Of a stretch of 64,000 nt of DNA, positions 47,687 to 58,797 are shown in pieces (positions within the stretch are counted from its first letter, which is position 1; each line of letters starts with the position of its first letter). A program made the translations under genes and the position numbers. This DNA comes from Micromonospora profundi (GTDB taxonomy: Bacteria; Actinomycetota; Actinomycetes; Mycobacteriales; Micromonosporaceae): assembly GCF_011927785.1 (NCBI RefSeq), contig NZ_JAATJK010000001.1:1860001-1924000 (forward strand), given 5' to 3'. Under the pieces are notes generated by a model that saw nothing but the letters and a program-made list of their open reading frames with translations, was not told the DNA's origin and did not search any database.

Positions 47687-50448
47687 CGGCGCTCGATGGT
47701 CACCGTCGTCCCCTCGAGGGTGGAGACCAGCCGCACGTCGCCGTACGCGTTCATCAGCAGCGCGCCGCGTCCCCGGTCCATCGCCGGTCGCCGGTCCCGC
47801 CAGGTGCCGAAGTCCCGCACCGAGATCCGGACCAGGCCGACACCGACCTGGACCCGCACCCGCACCTCCGGACGGCTGGGTCGCTGCGCGTGCTCGACCG
47901 CGTTGTTCATCGCCTCGGACGCGGCGAGCAGCAGATCCTCCAGCACGTCCGGGTCGAGGTCGAGGTCGCCCAGCGTCCGCCGGACGTCCCGACGCATCAT
48001 CGCGGCCGAGGTGGGTGCGGACGGATATGCCCACCTGACGTCCAGGACGTCGCCCAGCCCGTTCCGGTCGGCCGGAACCGCCGGCACCACGGACGTGTCG
48101 CCGACGGGTTCGACCGCCGAAGCCGGTGCGGTGGCGGTGGCCTCGTCTGGTCGCGTCGTCGCCGATGCGGCGTCGACCGTCGGTGGGTTGGCGGCGATGC
48201 GGTCGCGGGCCCGCCGGATGGCCGCTCGGATCCGCGCGATCAGCTCGGTCGCGGCGAACGGCTTCACCAGGTAGTCGTCGGCGCCCAGGCTCAGGCCTTC
48301 CACGCTGGCCTCACCGCCGGCACGGGCGGAGAGCACCAGCACCGGCAGTGCCCGGGTCGCCGGGTCCGCGCGCAGCCGGCGCAGCAGGTCGAAGCCGTCC
48401 ATCATTGGCATCATCACGTCGGTCAGGACCAGGTCGGGCCGCTCTCGGTGGATCTCGTCGAGGGCCTGCCGGCCGTCGGTGACGGCTCGTACCCGCCAGC
48501 CCTGCCCGGTGAGCAGCCGGGTGAGGTACGCCCGCATGTCGCTGTTGTCGTCGGCGACCAGGATCCGGGACCCGGCCAGCTCGTCCACCGTTGGGCCGAT
48601 CGTACGGTCGGGCTCCGTCACACTGCCGTCCGGTTCGGCGAGCCAACCCATCGCCTCCTCGACAGCGGCGCGGGCGGCGTCGCCCCGCCCGTTCACCGGC
48701 GGGCCGGTCAACGCCGTTCGGCGCCCCGCCGACCAGGGAAGCGCCACGGTGAAGGTGCTGCCGACGCCCACCCGGCTGGCCACCCGGACCTCGCCGCCCT
48801 CCAGGCGGGCCAACTCGTGCACCAGGGCCAGGCCGATGCCGGTGCCCTCGTGGCTGCGTGAGCGGGCCCCCCGCACCCGGTGGAAGCGTTCGAAGAGTTT
48901 CGGCAGGTCCTGGTCGCCGATGCCGATGCCGGTGTCGGCGACGGTGAGGCGTACCTCCTCGTCGTCGGTGTCCAGGGTGACCCGGATCCGGCCGATGAAC
49001 GTATATTTCAGAGCGTTGGAGAGCAGGTTGGTGACGATGCGTTCCCAGTTGACCGGGTCGATGGTGACCGGCCGTGGCAGCGGTGGGCAGGCCACCTCCA
49101 GGGTCAGTCCGGCCCGCTCGACGGCGGCCCGGAACACGCCGGCCAGCTCGGTGGTGAGCGCGGACAGGTCGACCGCGCGGGCGTCGCTGCGGGCCCGCCC
49201 GGCCTCCAGGCTGCTGAAGGTGAGAAGGCTGTTGACCAGCGTCAACAGTCGGGTGGCGTTGCGCCACGCGGTCTCCACCCGCTCCCGCTGCACGGGGGCC
49301 AGGGGCGCGGTGGCGTCGGTGAGGGCGTCGGCCAGTGGGCCGAGCATGAGGGTCAACGGGGTACGGAACTCGTGGCTGACGTTCGTGAAGAAGTTCGTCT
49401 TCACCCGGTCCAGCTCGGCGAGCGCCTCGGCCCGACGCCGCTCCTGCTCGTACTCGCGCGCGTTGCCCACCGCGACAGCGACCTGCTGGACCAGCAGTTG
49501 GTAAAAGGACCGGTACGCCTCGTCCAGGTGCCGGTTGGGGCTGACCCCGGCGAGCAGGACGCCGGGCGGCTGGTCCTCGGCCGCCGAGGGCAGCGGCAGT
49601 GCCAGCGCGACGAGGGCCGGGTCGTCCCACGGGCCGGCGGGCAGGGGCAGGAGCTCCGCGAGACCTGTCACCTCGACGAGCCGACCCCGGGCGGCGTCCG
49701 GTAGCCCCCACGCGCGGGCGACCGGGCCGGGAGCGGCCAGGTCGACGGCGTCGGGCAGCGCCCCAAGCACTGTGGTCTGACCGGGCGGGCCGCCGACGCA
49801 GGCGGTGCGTCGCAGCACCTCGCCGTCGCGCAGGTAGATCGCGGCGAACGGCACGTCCAGCGGGTGGCCGCCGATCGCGTCGACCAGCCGGGCGCAGGTG
49901 GCGTCCACGTCGACGGTACGGCCGTCGCCGCGCAGGGACAGGTCACGCAGCAGCCGCAGCCGCCGTTCGCCGACGACCTGCTCGGTGACCTCGCTGCACA
50001 CTGTCAGCACGCCGACGGTACGGCCGTCGTCGTCGCGGGCGGGTGCGTGCGAGACGCTGAAGTACGCCTCCTCGCGGTAGCCGGCGCGTTCCAGCAGCAG
50101 TCGCAGGGCGGGCACCCAGCTGGCCACCCCGGTCGCCATGGCTTCCTGGATCAGCGGGCCCAGGACGTCCCAGCCCTCGGCCAGGGTCACCCGGACGTCG
50201 TCGCCGAGCGCGGCGGGATGCTTGTCGCCGATCAGCGCCGCGTACGCGTCGTTGTAGAGCTGGGTGAAGTCCGGGCCCCAGAGCAGCAGCATCGGGTATC
50301 GGGACGAGAGCACGATGCGGACAGCGGACCGCAGGCTCTGCGACCAGCCCACCACCGGGCCCAGCGGGGTGCCGGCCCAGTCCAGCTCGGCCATCAGCCT
50401 GCCGGCCTGGCCACCGTCGGTGAACAGGTCCGTGCTGGGTCGTTTCAC
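47668..50448 (-). CDS. hybrid sensor kinase: PAS, GAF, histidine kinase, receiver, RsbW-like ATPase
   Basis: 926 residues. PAS: MAELDWAGTPLGPVVGWSQS, SRYPMLLLWGPDFTQLYNDA and YFSVSHAPARDDDGR. GAF near residues 175-330. Kinase core: SHEFRTPLTLMLGPLADAL, LLSNALKYT, DTGIGI, GTGIGLALVHE. Receiver near 615-740: RILVADDNSDMRAYL, LVLTDVMMPMMDG, LVKPFAA. The C-terminal 130 residues are an RsbW-type anti-sigma ATPase (LLAASEAMNNAVEHAQ, VRDFGTWRDRR, GRGALLMNAYGDV). GTG 50448 is used since the PAS begins soon after; a frame to 50601 adds unrelated sequence. No membrane segment, so cytosolic. Confidence 0.88.
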   Translation of the reverse strand: MKRPSTDLFTDGGQAGRLMAELDWAGTPLGPVVGWSQSLRSAVRIVLSSRYPMLLLWGPDFTQLYNDAYAALIGDKHPAALGDDVRVTLAEGWDVLGPLIQEAMATGVASWVPALRLLLERAGYREEAYFSVSHAPARDDDGRTVGVLTVCSEVTEQVVGERRLRLLRDLSLRGDGRTVDVDATCARLVDAIGGHPLDVPFAAIYLRDGEVLRRTACVGGPPGQTTVLGALPDAVDLAAPGPVARAWGLPDAARGRLVEVTGLAELLPLPAGPWDDPALVALALPLPSAAEDQPPGVLLAGVSPNRHLDEAYRSFYQLLVQQVAVAVGNAREYEQERRRAEALAELDRVKTNFFTNVSHEFRTPLTLMLGPLADALTDATAPLAPVQRERVETAWRNATRLLTLVNSLLTFSSLEAGRARSDARAVDLSALTTELAGVFRAAVERAGLTLEVACPPLPRPVTIDPVNWERIVTNLLSNALKYTFIGRIRVTLDTDDEEVRLTVADTGIGIGDQDLPKLFERFHRVRGARSRSHEGTGIGLALVHELARLEGGEVRVASRVGVGSTFTVALPWSAGRRTALTGPPVNGRGDAARAAVEEAMGWLAEPDGSVTEPDRTIGPTVDELAGSRILVADDNSDMRAYLTRLLTGQGWRVRAVTDGRQALDEIHRERPDLVLTDVMMPMMDGFDLLRRLRADPATRALPVLVLSARAGGEASVEGLSLGADDYLVKPFAATELIARIRAAIRRARDRIAANPPTVDAASATTRPDEATATAPASAVEPVGDTSVVPAVPADRNGLGDVLDVRWAYPSAPTSAAMMRRDVRRTLGDLDLDPDVLEDLLLAASEAMNNAVEHAQRPSRPEVRVRVQVGVGLVRISVRDFGTWRDRRPAMDRGRGALLMNAYGDVRLVSTLEGTTVTIERRLADPA

Positions 50449-50751
50449 GCTCGACCCGGCCTCATCGCAAGCCCCCGTTCCGGGCCCGACGACCCCTGCT
50501 GGTGGTACGTACCCATCCTGACACTTCGCCTCACCTGTGCTGACGTCGGCACCCGCCTGTCCCACTGCCGGGCGGGTGCGGAATCGCGAGGTGGCCGGCA
50601 CGGTGGAGGAGGCGCCGGTCGGTGATACCGGCGGACGGCTGTGCGGTGGTATGTCCGGCGTCGAGCCGGTGGGGTTGGGACGAACGACCGATGCCTGCGG
50701 AATAGATATCTGTAAGTGTCTCCCTATCTCTCCAACCCCCGAGGAGCCCTC

Positions 50752-52506
50752 ATGAGAGGCAGAACGCTGAGCGCGGCAATCGCGCTCACCGTGTTCGCCG
50801 GGACGGTGACGCTGGCCGCCCAGCCGGCATCCGCGTCACCCACCACCGGAACGGCTGCGGCCCGGCCGATCGCCGCGTCAGCCGCCGTCCTGGCAGCGCC
50901 GGACATCTCCGTCAGCAACGTCCAGGCGCACCTGACCCAGTTCAACTCCATCGCCACCAGCAACGGCGGCAACCGGCGGGCCGGCTCGGCCGGCTACACG
51001 GCCTCGCTGAACTACGTCAAGGGCAAGCTCCAGGCGGCGGGCTACACAGTTGCCGAGCAGTACTGCTCCAGCTGCACGTACCCCTCGAACAACCTGATCG
51101 CGGAGTGGCCCGGCGGCCCGACCGACCAGGTGGTCATGTTCGGCGCCCACCTGGACGGCGTGTCGGCCGGCCCGGGCATCAACGACAACGCCACCGGCTC
51201 GTCCACGCTGCTGGAGAACGCCCTGGTCCTGGCCGCGCAGAACCCGACGATGACCAAGAAGGTCCGGTTCGCCTGGTGGACCGACGAGGAGCAGGGGCTC
51301 AACGGCTCCCGGTTCTACGTCAACTCGCTCAGCAGCACCCAGCGGGGCTACATCAAGGGCTACTACAACTTCGACATGGTCGGCTCGACAAACGGCGGCT
51401 ACTTCATCAACCGGGTCACGTCCACGACGGCCGCCCCGCTGAAGGCGTACTGGGACTCGCTCGGGTTGCAGCCGGAGGAGAACGTCGAGGGCCAGGGCCG
51501 CTCCGACGACTACTACTTCCAGCAGGCCGGAATCCCCACCTCGGGCTACGCGGCGGGCGCCAGCGCCCGCAAGACAAGCGCCCAGGCAGCCAAGTGGGGC
51601 GGCACCGCGAACGCCGCCTACGACCCCTGCTACCACCGTTCCTGCGACACCACGGCGAACGTCAGCGCCACGGTGCTGAACCGGGCGGCCGACGGAGTGG
51701 CGTATGCGCTGTGGGATCTGGCCGTCGGTGGAGGAACCCCGAGCAACGACTTCTCAGTGGCGGTCAGCCCCACGACCCGTAGCGTGGCCCGGGGCGCCAG
51801 CACCACCGCCACGGTGAGCACCGCGACGACCTCCGGGTCGGCGCAGTCGGTGAGTCTGTCCGCCTCCGGCGCGCCAAGCGGGGTGAGCGTCTCGTTCAGC
51901 CCGTCGTCGGTGACCTCCGGTGGCTCGTCGACGATGACCCTGACCGCGTCGTCAAGCGCCGCGACAGGCACCTTCACGGTGACGGTCACCGGCACCGGCT
52001 CGGTCACCCGCAGCGCCACCCTCACCCTCACGGTGACCGGCACCGGCGGCTGCGCGGCCGCCCAGGTGATCGGCAACGGCGGCTTCGAGAGCGGCGCCAC
52101 GGTGTGGACGGCGTCCTCCGGCGTGATCACCAACTCCAGCAGCAAGCCGGCCCGGACCGGGTCGTACAAGGCGTGGCTCAACGGGTACGGCAGCACCCGC
52201 ACCGAGACCCTGTCCCAGTCGGTGACGGTGCCGGCCGGCTGCGCCAGCTACACGCTGTCGTTCTGGACGCGCATCGACACCGCCGAGACGACCACGTCCA
52301 CGGCGTACGACAAGCTGACAGTGCGGATGGGCTCGACCACGCTGGCGACGTACTCGAACCTGAACGCCTCCAGCAGCTACGTCCAGCGCACGCTCAACGT
52401 GGCCGCGTACGCCGGGCAGACGGTGACGCTGACGTTCACCGGCACCGAGGACTCGTCCCTGCAGACCAGCTTCGTGATCGACGACGTGACGTTGCAGGCG
52501 AGCTGA
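50752..52506 (+). CDS. secreted M28 aminopeptidase with C-terminal Ig-like and jelly-roll domains
   Basis: 584 residues. GAGGAG precedes ATG 50752; signal peptide to about residue 30. The catalytic domain (Streptomyces griseus aminopeptidase type) shows zinc ligands in [20 protein letters not shown] (His, Asp), [12 protein letters not shown] (Glu-Glu), [12 protein letters not shown] (Asp) and [12 protein letters not shown] (His). Residues about 345-435 are an Ig-like domain ([17 protein letters not shown] and FTVTVTGTG). The last about 140 form a beta-sandwich ([17 protein letters not shown] to SFVIDDVTL). Releases N-terminal, mostly hydrophobic residues from peptides outside the cell. Confidence 0.92.
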   Translation: MRGRTLSAAIALTVFAGTVTLAAQPASASPTTGTAAARPIAASAAVLAAPDISVSNVQAHLTQFNSIATSNGGNRRAGSAGYTASLNYVKGKLQAAGYTVAEQYCSSCTYPSNNLIAEWPGGPTDQVVMFGAHLDGVSAGPGINDNATGSSTLLENALVLAAQNPTMTKKVRFAWWTDEEQGLNGSRFYVNSLSSTQRGYIKGYYNFDMVGSTNGGYFINRVTSTTAAPLKAYWDSLGLQPEENVEGQGRSDDYYFQQAGIPTSGYAAGASARKTSAQAAKWGGTANAAYDPCYHRSCDTTANVSATVLNRAADGVAYALWDLAVGGGTPSNDFSVAVSPTTRSVARGASTTATVSTATTSGSAQSVSLSASGAPSGVSVSFSPSSVTSGGSSTMTLTASSSAATGTFTVTVTGTGSVTRSATLTLTVTGTGGCAAAQVIGNGGFESGATVWTASSGVITNSSSKPARTGSYKAWLNGYGSTRTETLSQSVTVPAGCASYTLSFWTRIDTAETTTSTAYDKLTVRMGSTTLATYSNLNASSSYVQRTLNVAAYAGQTVTLTFTGTEDSSLQTSFVIDDVTLQAS

Positions 52507-52524
52507 CCGCGTACCGGTTGAAGT

Positions 52525-52556
52525 GGGCCGCCGCCGGGAACACCCGGCGGCGGCCC
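52525..52556. terminator. bidirectional terminator
   Basis: GGGCCGCCGCCGGG (52525-52538) and its perfect complement (52543-52556) around a 4-base AACA loop, between convergent stops. Confidence 0.8.
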
Positions 52557-52570
52557 GCCGCGTCGAGAGG

Positions 52571-53269
52571 TCAGGGGAGCTGCGGGTAGAGCGCGCCCAC
52601 CCCGCCGGCGAGCCCGGCCTGGACCTGCCGACTGATGTCGTCGGCGACAATCTCGTAGGCGTCGGACTCGATGCCGTCCACGCCGATCCGGGCGATGACC
52701 GCCGGGTCGGACTTCGGCTGGGTGACGGTGGCGGCCATGTCGGTGTCCATGTACCCGACGTGCAGGCTGGCGACCCGGATGCCCCGCTCGGCGATCTGGA
52801 CGCGCAGCGCGTTGGTCATCGCCCACTCGGCCGACTTCGCGGCGCCGTACGCCCCGGCCGCGGGGAAGTTCAGCCAGGACAGCACGGAGAGCACGTTGAG
52901 GATCGTTCCGCCGCCGTTGCCGGCGATGACGGGAGCGAATGCCCGGACCATCGACAGGGTGCCGAGGTAGTGGGTCTCCAGTTCGAGCCGAACGAGGTCC
53001 AGGTCGCCGTCGAGCAGGTCGGTGCGGGAGTCGATGCCGGCGTTGTTGATCAGGATGTTCACATTTCCGGCCAGCTCGGCGGCGGCGGCCACGGAGGCGG
53101 GGTCGGTGATGTCGAGGCGTACCGGCGTCACGCCGGGCAGGTCGACGGTGTCCGGATTGCGGGCGGCGGCGTAGACGGTCGCGCCGCGGGCGAGTAACTC
53201 GGCGGCCAGGTGCCTGCCGAAGCCGCGGTTGGCGCCGGTGACGAGGGCGGTGCTTCCAGCAATCTTCAT
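52571..53269 (-). CDS. short-chain dehydrogenase/reductase
   Basis: 232 residues. TGANRGFGRHLAAELLARG (TGxxxGxG), INNAGID (NNAG), LNVLSVLSWLNFPAAGAYGAAK (Ser and YxxxK present) and VASLHVGYMDTDM. A complete classical SDR. ATG 53269 is preferred and GTG 53278 is three codons longer. CTTGC-GTTAA-GCAAAG at 53293-53308 upstream is a weak inverted repeat that may be an operator. Confidence 0.9.
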   Translation of the reverse strand: MKIAGSTALVTGANRGFGRHLAAELLARGATVYAAARNPDTVDLPGVTPVRLDITDPASVAAAAELAGNVNILINNAGIDSRTDLLDGDLDLVRLELETHYLGTLSMVRAFAPVIAGNGGGTILNVLSVLSWLNFPAAGAYGAAKSAEWAMTNALRVQIAERGIRVASLHVGYMDTDMAATVTQPKSDPAVIARIGVDGIESDAYEIVADDISRQVQAGLAGGVGALYPQLP

Positions 53270-53430
53270 GGGCGTCACGCTATCGGGCCTGGCTTGCGTT
53301 AAGCAAAGTCAGCTAGGTCACGGGACGGCCCGGCTCGATCGGGAATACGACTCGGATGCGGCCACCGCCCCGCCCGTGACGGCTCGTATCCTTTCGGCGA
53401 ACCTCCGCACGAGCCGAGAAGGGAGACGGT

Positions 53431-55347
53431 GTGAGCAACCAGGCCGAGACATTGGAGTTCCAGGCTGAGGCGCGTCAGCTCCTGCAGTTGGTGGTCCACT
53501 CGATCTATTCGAACAAGGACGTCTTCCTGCGGGAACTCATCTCGAACGCGTCCGACGCGCTGGACAAGCTGCGGCTGGCCACGCTTGTCGACAAGGACCT
53601 CGCCGCCGACACCGACGACCTGCACGTCGCCATCGAGGTCGACAGGGACGCCCGCACCCTGACCGTCCGGGACAACGGCATCGGCATGACCCGCGACGAG
53701 GTGGTCGGGCTGATCGGCACGATCGCCAAGTCCGGCACCGCCGAGCTGCTGCGCCAACTACGGGAGTCCGCCGACGCCCGCGCCTCGCAGGACCTGATCG
53801 GCCAGTTCGGCGTCGGCTTCTACGCCGCGTTCATGGTCGCCGACCGGGTAACCCTGCTGACCCGCAAGGCCGGCGAGACCGGCGGCACCCGCTGGGAGTC
53901 CACAGGCGAGGGGACGTACTCGATCGAGCCCGTCGCCGAGGCACCCCAGGGCACGGCGGTGACCCTGCACCTCAAGCCCGCCGACACCGAGGACAACCTG
54001 CACGACTACACCGCCGAGTGGACCATCCGCGAGATCGTCAAGCGATACTCCGACTTCATCGCCTGGCCGATCCGGATGACCGTCGAACGCCCCGGCACCG
54101 ACGGTGCGGACCCCACCAGCGAGGTGCAGACCCTCAACTCGATGAAGGCGCTCTGGGCGCGACCCCGCGATGAGGTCGACGCCGCCGAGTACAACGAGTT
54201 CTACAAGCACGTCAGCCACGACTGGGCCGACCCGCTCGAGGTCGTGCACATGAAGGGCGAGGGCACCTTCGAGTACGAGGCGCTGCTCTTCCTGCCCAGC
54301 CACGCCCCACTGGACCTGTTCTCCCCGCAGGGCCGCCGGGGCGTCCAGCTCTACGTCAAGCGCGTGTTCATCATGGACGACTGCGAGGCGCTGGTCCCCA
54401 CCTACCTGCGCTTCGTCAAGGGAGTGGTCGACGCCCACGACCTGTCGCTGAACATCTCCCGGGAGATCCTCCAGCAGGACCGCCAGATCCAGATCGTCCG
54501 CCGCCGCCTGGTCAAGAAGGTCCTCGCCACAGTCAAGGACCTCAAGGCCAACCACGCCGAGCGCTACCAGACCTTCTGGAAGGAGTTCGGCACTGTCGTC
54601 AAGGAAGGGCTCATCGACGACACCGACAACCGCGACACCCTGCTGGAGATCCTGTCGGTGGCCTCCACCCACGACCCGGCCGAGCTCACCGACCTGGCCG
54701 GCTACGTCTCCCGGATGAAGGACGGCCAGAGCGACATCTGGTACGCCACCGGCGACTCCCGGGCCACCATCGAGAACTCCCCGCACCTGGAGGCGTTCCG
54801 GGCCAAGGGCCACGAGGTGCTGCTGCTCACCGACCCTGTCGACGAGGTGTGGGTGGAGCGGGTCGGCACGTACGACGGCCGGCCGCTGCGCTCGATCGCC
54901 AAGGGCGAGGTCGACCTGGACACCGACGAGGAGAAGCAGCAGGCCGAGTCCGAGCGCGAGCAGCAGCGGCAGGAGTTCGCGGCGCTCGTGGACTGGCTCG
55001 GCACGACCCTTGCCGACAGCGTCCGGGAGGTCCGCCTGTCGTCGCGGCTCACCACCTCACCGGCCTGTGTGGTGGGTGACGCGCACGACCTCACGCCGAC
55101 ACTGGAGAAGATGTACCGGGCGATGGGGCACGAGATCCCGTCGACGAAGCGCATCCTGGAGATCAATCCCGGTCATCCTCTGGTAGCCGCGCTGCGCAAG
55201 GCCCACGAGCAGGGCGATTCCGCCGAGACCCTCACCGAAACCGCCGAGCTGCTGTACGGCCTGGCGGTGCTCGCCGAGGGCGGCGACCTGGCCGACCCGG
55301 CCCGCTTCACCCGTACGCTCGCCGACCGGCTGGCCCGCACCCTGTAG
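53431..55347 (+). CDS. htpG: molecular chaperone HtpG (Hsp90)
   Basis: 638 residues from GTG 53431, GGGAG upstream. N-terminal ATPase: FQAEARQLLQLVVHSIYSNKD, FLRELISNASDALDKLRL, VRDNGIGMTRDEVV and GQFGVGFYAAFMVAD. Middle domain: LFLPSHAPLDLF, GVQLYVKRVFIMDDCEALVP, NISREILQQDRQI (catalytic Arg). C-terminal dimerisation domain ends at LAVLAEGGDLADPARFTRTLADRL. Length is normal for the family. No HspR- or HrcA-type site was seen upstream. Confidence 0.96.
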   Translation: MSNQAETLEFQAEARQLLQLVVHSIYSNKDVFLRELISNASDALDKLRLATLVDKDLAADTDDLHVAIEVDRDARTLTVRDNGIGMTRDEVVGLIGTIAKSGTAELLRQLRESADARASQDLIGQFGVGFYAAFMVADRVTLLTRKAGETGGTRWESTGEGTYSIEPVAEAPQGTAVTLHLKPADTEDNLHDYTAEWTIREIVKRYSDFIAWPIRMTVERPGTDGADPTSEVQTLNSMKALWARPRDEVDAAEYNEFYKHVSHDWADPLEVVHMKGEGTFEYEALLFLPSHAPLDLFSPQGRRGVQLYVKRVFIMDDCEALVPTYLRFVKGVVDAHDLSLNISREILQQDRQIQIVRRRLVKKVLATVKDLKANHAERYQTFWKEFGTVVKEGLIDDTDNRDTLLEILSVASTHDPAELTDLAGYVSRMKDGQSDIWYATGDSRATIENSPHLEAFRAKGHEVLLLTDPVDEVWVERVGTYDGRPLRSIAKGEVDLDTDEEKQQAESEREQQRQEFAALVDWLGTTLADSVREVRLSSRLTTSPACVVGDAHDLTPTLEKMYRAMGHEIPSTKRILEINPGHPLVAALRKAHEQGDSAETLTETAELLYGLAVLAEGGDLADPARFTRTLADRLARTL

Positions 55348-56427
<1,080 letters not shown>

Positions 56428-56437
56428 CGTACGACAC

Positions 56438-56474
56438 AGCGGGCGCCCGATCGGATTCCGGTCGGGCGCCCGCT
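56438..56474 (+). terminator. terminator of the Rpf gene
   Basis: AGCGGGCGCCCGA (56438-56450) and its complement (56462-56474) around an 11-base loop, 11 bases after the stop. Confidence 0.75.
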
Positions 56475-56500
56475 GGCGTGTCGCTGTCGTGGCGGAGGCG

Positions 56501-56854
56501 TCAGGCGGCCGAAGCCCGCGACGCCGAGACCGCTTCGCCGGACCGGGTCCGCCGCGGGTGGAAGGACTCCTGGGTGGACCAGTTGTCCGGTGTCTCGTCG
56601 TGGCCGTCCCACTGCGGGGCGGCCGTCGGCGGTGTCTCGGCCCCGCCTCGGGCGAGCCGCAGCGACTGTTCAGCGTTCCCGCGCGCCGCGCATGGGTACG
56701 GTTCCCCGGCGCAGAGCAGGTTGCCGCAGACGCCGTCCTCGGTCGGCTCGTGGGCGTCGAGCACGTCGAGCGCCAGCTGCCACAGCAGCGGGTCGGTCAC
56801 GTCGTGCGGACGCTCGGCACGCCGGCTCGCGCGGTTGCTGCTGTCGTCGGACAT
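56501..56854 (-). CDS. hypothetical protein with four Cys
   Basis: 117 residues, hydrophilic. LLWQLALDVLDAHEPTEDGV is followed by CGNLLCAGEPYPCAARGNAEQSLRLA, where the C-x4-C-x6-C spacing is reminiscent of small actinobacterial proteins of unknown role. The rest is low-complexity and charged. GAGGGGGG precedes ATG 56854. Confidence 0.65.
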   Translation of the reverse strand: MSDDSSNRASRRAERPHDVTDPLLWQLALDVLDAHEPTEDGVCGNLLCAGEPYPCAARGNAEQSLRLARGGAETPPTAAPQWDGHDETPDNWSTQESFHPRRTRSGEAVSASRASAA

Positions 56855-56948
56855 GGTGGTCCCCCCTCAAGGCTGATCGTCACAACGTCTCCGATCATGC
56901 CGTCGCTAAACCCTCCAGCTGCTGTGATATCCGCCGCCACCAGGCGGA

Positions 56949-58142
56949 TCAGTCCGGCAGAAGAGGCATTTCGACACCCGAATCCCGGCCCAACAGCACC
57001 GCGCGGGTCAACGCCGTCGACCCGAACCGGTCCCGGACCGCGTCCACGGCGGCGTCCAGGTCCGCCCCGGGGACGGCGTCGAACGGCAACTCCGGTTGCA
57101 CAGGGTTGTCGTCGAGGTTGCCCACCGACACCCCGATCAGCGTGACGCCCCGCCTGTCGATCTCCGGCAGCGCCGTACGCAGCAGCGCCCGCGCGGCGGC
57201 GAGCAGGGGCGTGGTGTCCGCGGTCGCCTTGCGCACTGTGTGCGAGCGGGTTGCCCGGGTGTAGTCGCCGAAGCGCAGCCGCAGCAGCACCGTGCGCCCG
57301 GACCGGCCAGCCGCCCGCATCCGCCGGGTGACCCGGTCGACAAGGCCCGCCAGGATGGCGTCCAGCTCCGTGGCCGCGTGCGGGGTGCGGCTCAGCGCGT
57401 GCTGCGCGCCAATCGAGCCGCGCCGCCGGCCGACCTGCACCGCCCGCGGGTCACGGTTGTGCGCCAGGGCGTGCAGGTGCCGGCCGGTGCCCGCGCCGAG
57501 CAGGGACACCAACGCCGCCTCGCCGAGCCGGGCGACCTCGCCGACGGTACGGATCCGGCGCTCCCGCAACTTCGCGGCGGTGACCGGGCCGACGCCCCAG
57601 AGTCGCTCCACTGGCAGCGGGTGCAGGAACGCCACCTCGGCGTCGGGCGCGACGACAAGCAACCCGTCCGGCTTCGCCACCCCACTGGCCACCTTCGCCA
57701 GGAACTTCGTGCGCGCCACACCCACCGTGATCGGCAGGCCGATCTGCTCGCGGACCTCCCGGCGCAGCCGGTCGGCGATGTCCACAGGCGCACCGGCCAG
57801 CCGCCGCAGGCCACCAACGTCGAGGAACGCCTCGTCGATGGAGAGCCCTTCGACCAGTGGCGTGGTCTGCCGGAAGATCTCGAACACCGCCCGGCTTGCC
57901 CGCGTGTAGGCCGACATCCGGGGCGGCACCACTATCGCGTCCGGGCACAGCCGCCGCGCCTGCTGCCCACCCATCGCGCTGCGGACGCCCCGCGCCTTCG
58001 CCTCGTAGCTGGCAGCCAGCACCACGCCGCCGCCGACGATCACCGGCCGGCCGCGCAGACGCGGGTCGTCACGCTGCTCGACCGACGCGTAGAACGCGTC
58101 CAGGTCGGCGTGCAGGATGCTGGCTCCGGGCGACACGTACAT
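56949..58142 (-). CDS. dinB: DNA polymerase IV (Y family)
   Basis: 397 residues. Palm/catalytic motifs: ILHADLDAFYASVEQRDDP (first Asp), SYEAKARGVRSAMGG, and GLSIDEAFLDVGG (second acid pair SIDE). The helix-hairpin-helix part is LWGVGPVTAAKLRERRIRTVGEVA, the little-finger domain follows, and near the end QPELPFD is a beta-clamp-binding motif. Performs error-prone lesion bypass. There is no ribosome-binding site before ATG 58142, and an SOS-box-like palindrome overlaps the start, so the message may be leaderless or the start a few codons later (GTG 58136). Confidence 0.94.
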   Translation of the reverse strand: MYVSPGASILHADLDAFYASVEQRDDPRLRGRPVIVGGGVVLAASYEAKARGVRSAMGGQQARRLCPDAIVVPPRMSAYTRASRAVFEIFRQTTPLVEGLSIDEAFLDVGGLRRLAGAPVDIADRLRREVREQIGLPITVGVARTKFLAKVASGVAKPDGLLVVAPDAEVAFLHPLPVERLWGVGPVTAAKLRERRIRTVGEVARLGEAALVSLLGAGTGRHLHALAHNRDPRAVQVGRRRGSIGAQHALSRTPHAATELDAILAGLVDRVTRRMRAAGRSGRTVLLRLRFGDYTRATRSHTVRKATADTTPLLAAARALLRTALPEIDRRGVTLIGVSVGNLDDNPVQPELPFDAVPGADLDAAVDAVRDRFGSTALTRAVLLGRDSGVEMPLLPD

Positions 58143-58149
58143 ATGTTCG
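58136..58149. promoter_or_regulatory. LexA/SOS-box-like palindrome at the DNA polymerase IV start
   Basis: CGTAC-ATAT-GTTCG differs at one position from a perfect CGAAC-N4-GTTCG, the core LexA box of actinobacteria. It covers the ATG itself. Confidence 0.55.
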
Positions 58150-58237
58150 CATGACGTGTGCGATCACGGCAGTGAGCTGGGTGAACGCGGACGTGTCGGC
58201 CCCCGCGTGGCTCTCGCGACGCGGCCCGGGGGCCAGC

Positions 58238-58675
58238 TCAGTCGAGGCAGAACTCGTTGCCCTCGGGGTCGGCCAGCACGAGGTGACCGGCGTTGAGCGG
58301 GGGAGCGGGCTCGTGCCGCGCGAGCCGGCTGGCACCGCGCCCGACGAGCCGGTCGGCCTCCGCCTCCAGCGCCGCCATCCGTTCGTCGCCGGTCAGCCCG
58401 GGGGCGGTCCGCACGTCGAGGTGTACGCGGTTCTTGGCCTGCTTGCCCTCGGGCACCCGCTGGAAGAACAGGCGTGGCCCCGACCCGGCGGGGTCGACGA
58501 CCGCCGAGGCGTCGTTGCGGTTCTCCGGCGGCACGCCCATCGCCTCCAGCGCCTGATCCCAGGACTCGAAGTCGCCCGGCGGGCCCTGCACCTCGTAGCC
58601 GAGGGTGTCGGCCCAGAACGCGGCAAGTGCGCCCGGGTCGGCGGCGTCGAACGTTATCTGCACCTCGCGGGCCAT
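58238..58675 (-). CDS. VOC-family (glyoxalase-like) protein
   Basis: 145 residues: VQITFDAADPGALAAFWADTLGYEVQ, LFFQRVPEGKQAKNRVHLDV and HLVLADPEGNEFCLD, a glyoxalase-like domain common in actinobacteria. Divergent from the WYL regulator gene with 122 bases between them, which suggests it is the regulated gene. Substrate unknown. Confidence 0.87.
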   Translation of the reverse strand: MAREVQITFDAADPGALAAFWADTLGYEVQGPPGDFESWDQALEAMGVPPENRNDASAVVDPAGSGPRLFFQRVPEGKQAKNRVHLDVRTAPGLTGDERMAALEAEADRLVGRGASRLARHEPAPPLNAGHLVLADPEGNEFCLD

Positions 58676-58797
58676 GTCAGCTCGCCTCCCGTCGGTTCTG
58701 CCGGATGTCGCCAGTGGTTCTCGTGTGGTCGGTCATGGTCCCAGCCTTCCGCAGCCGGCGGACAGGAACGTTCCGCGATCTGTGCAACGATCGGCCG

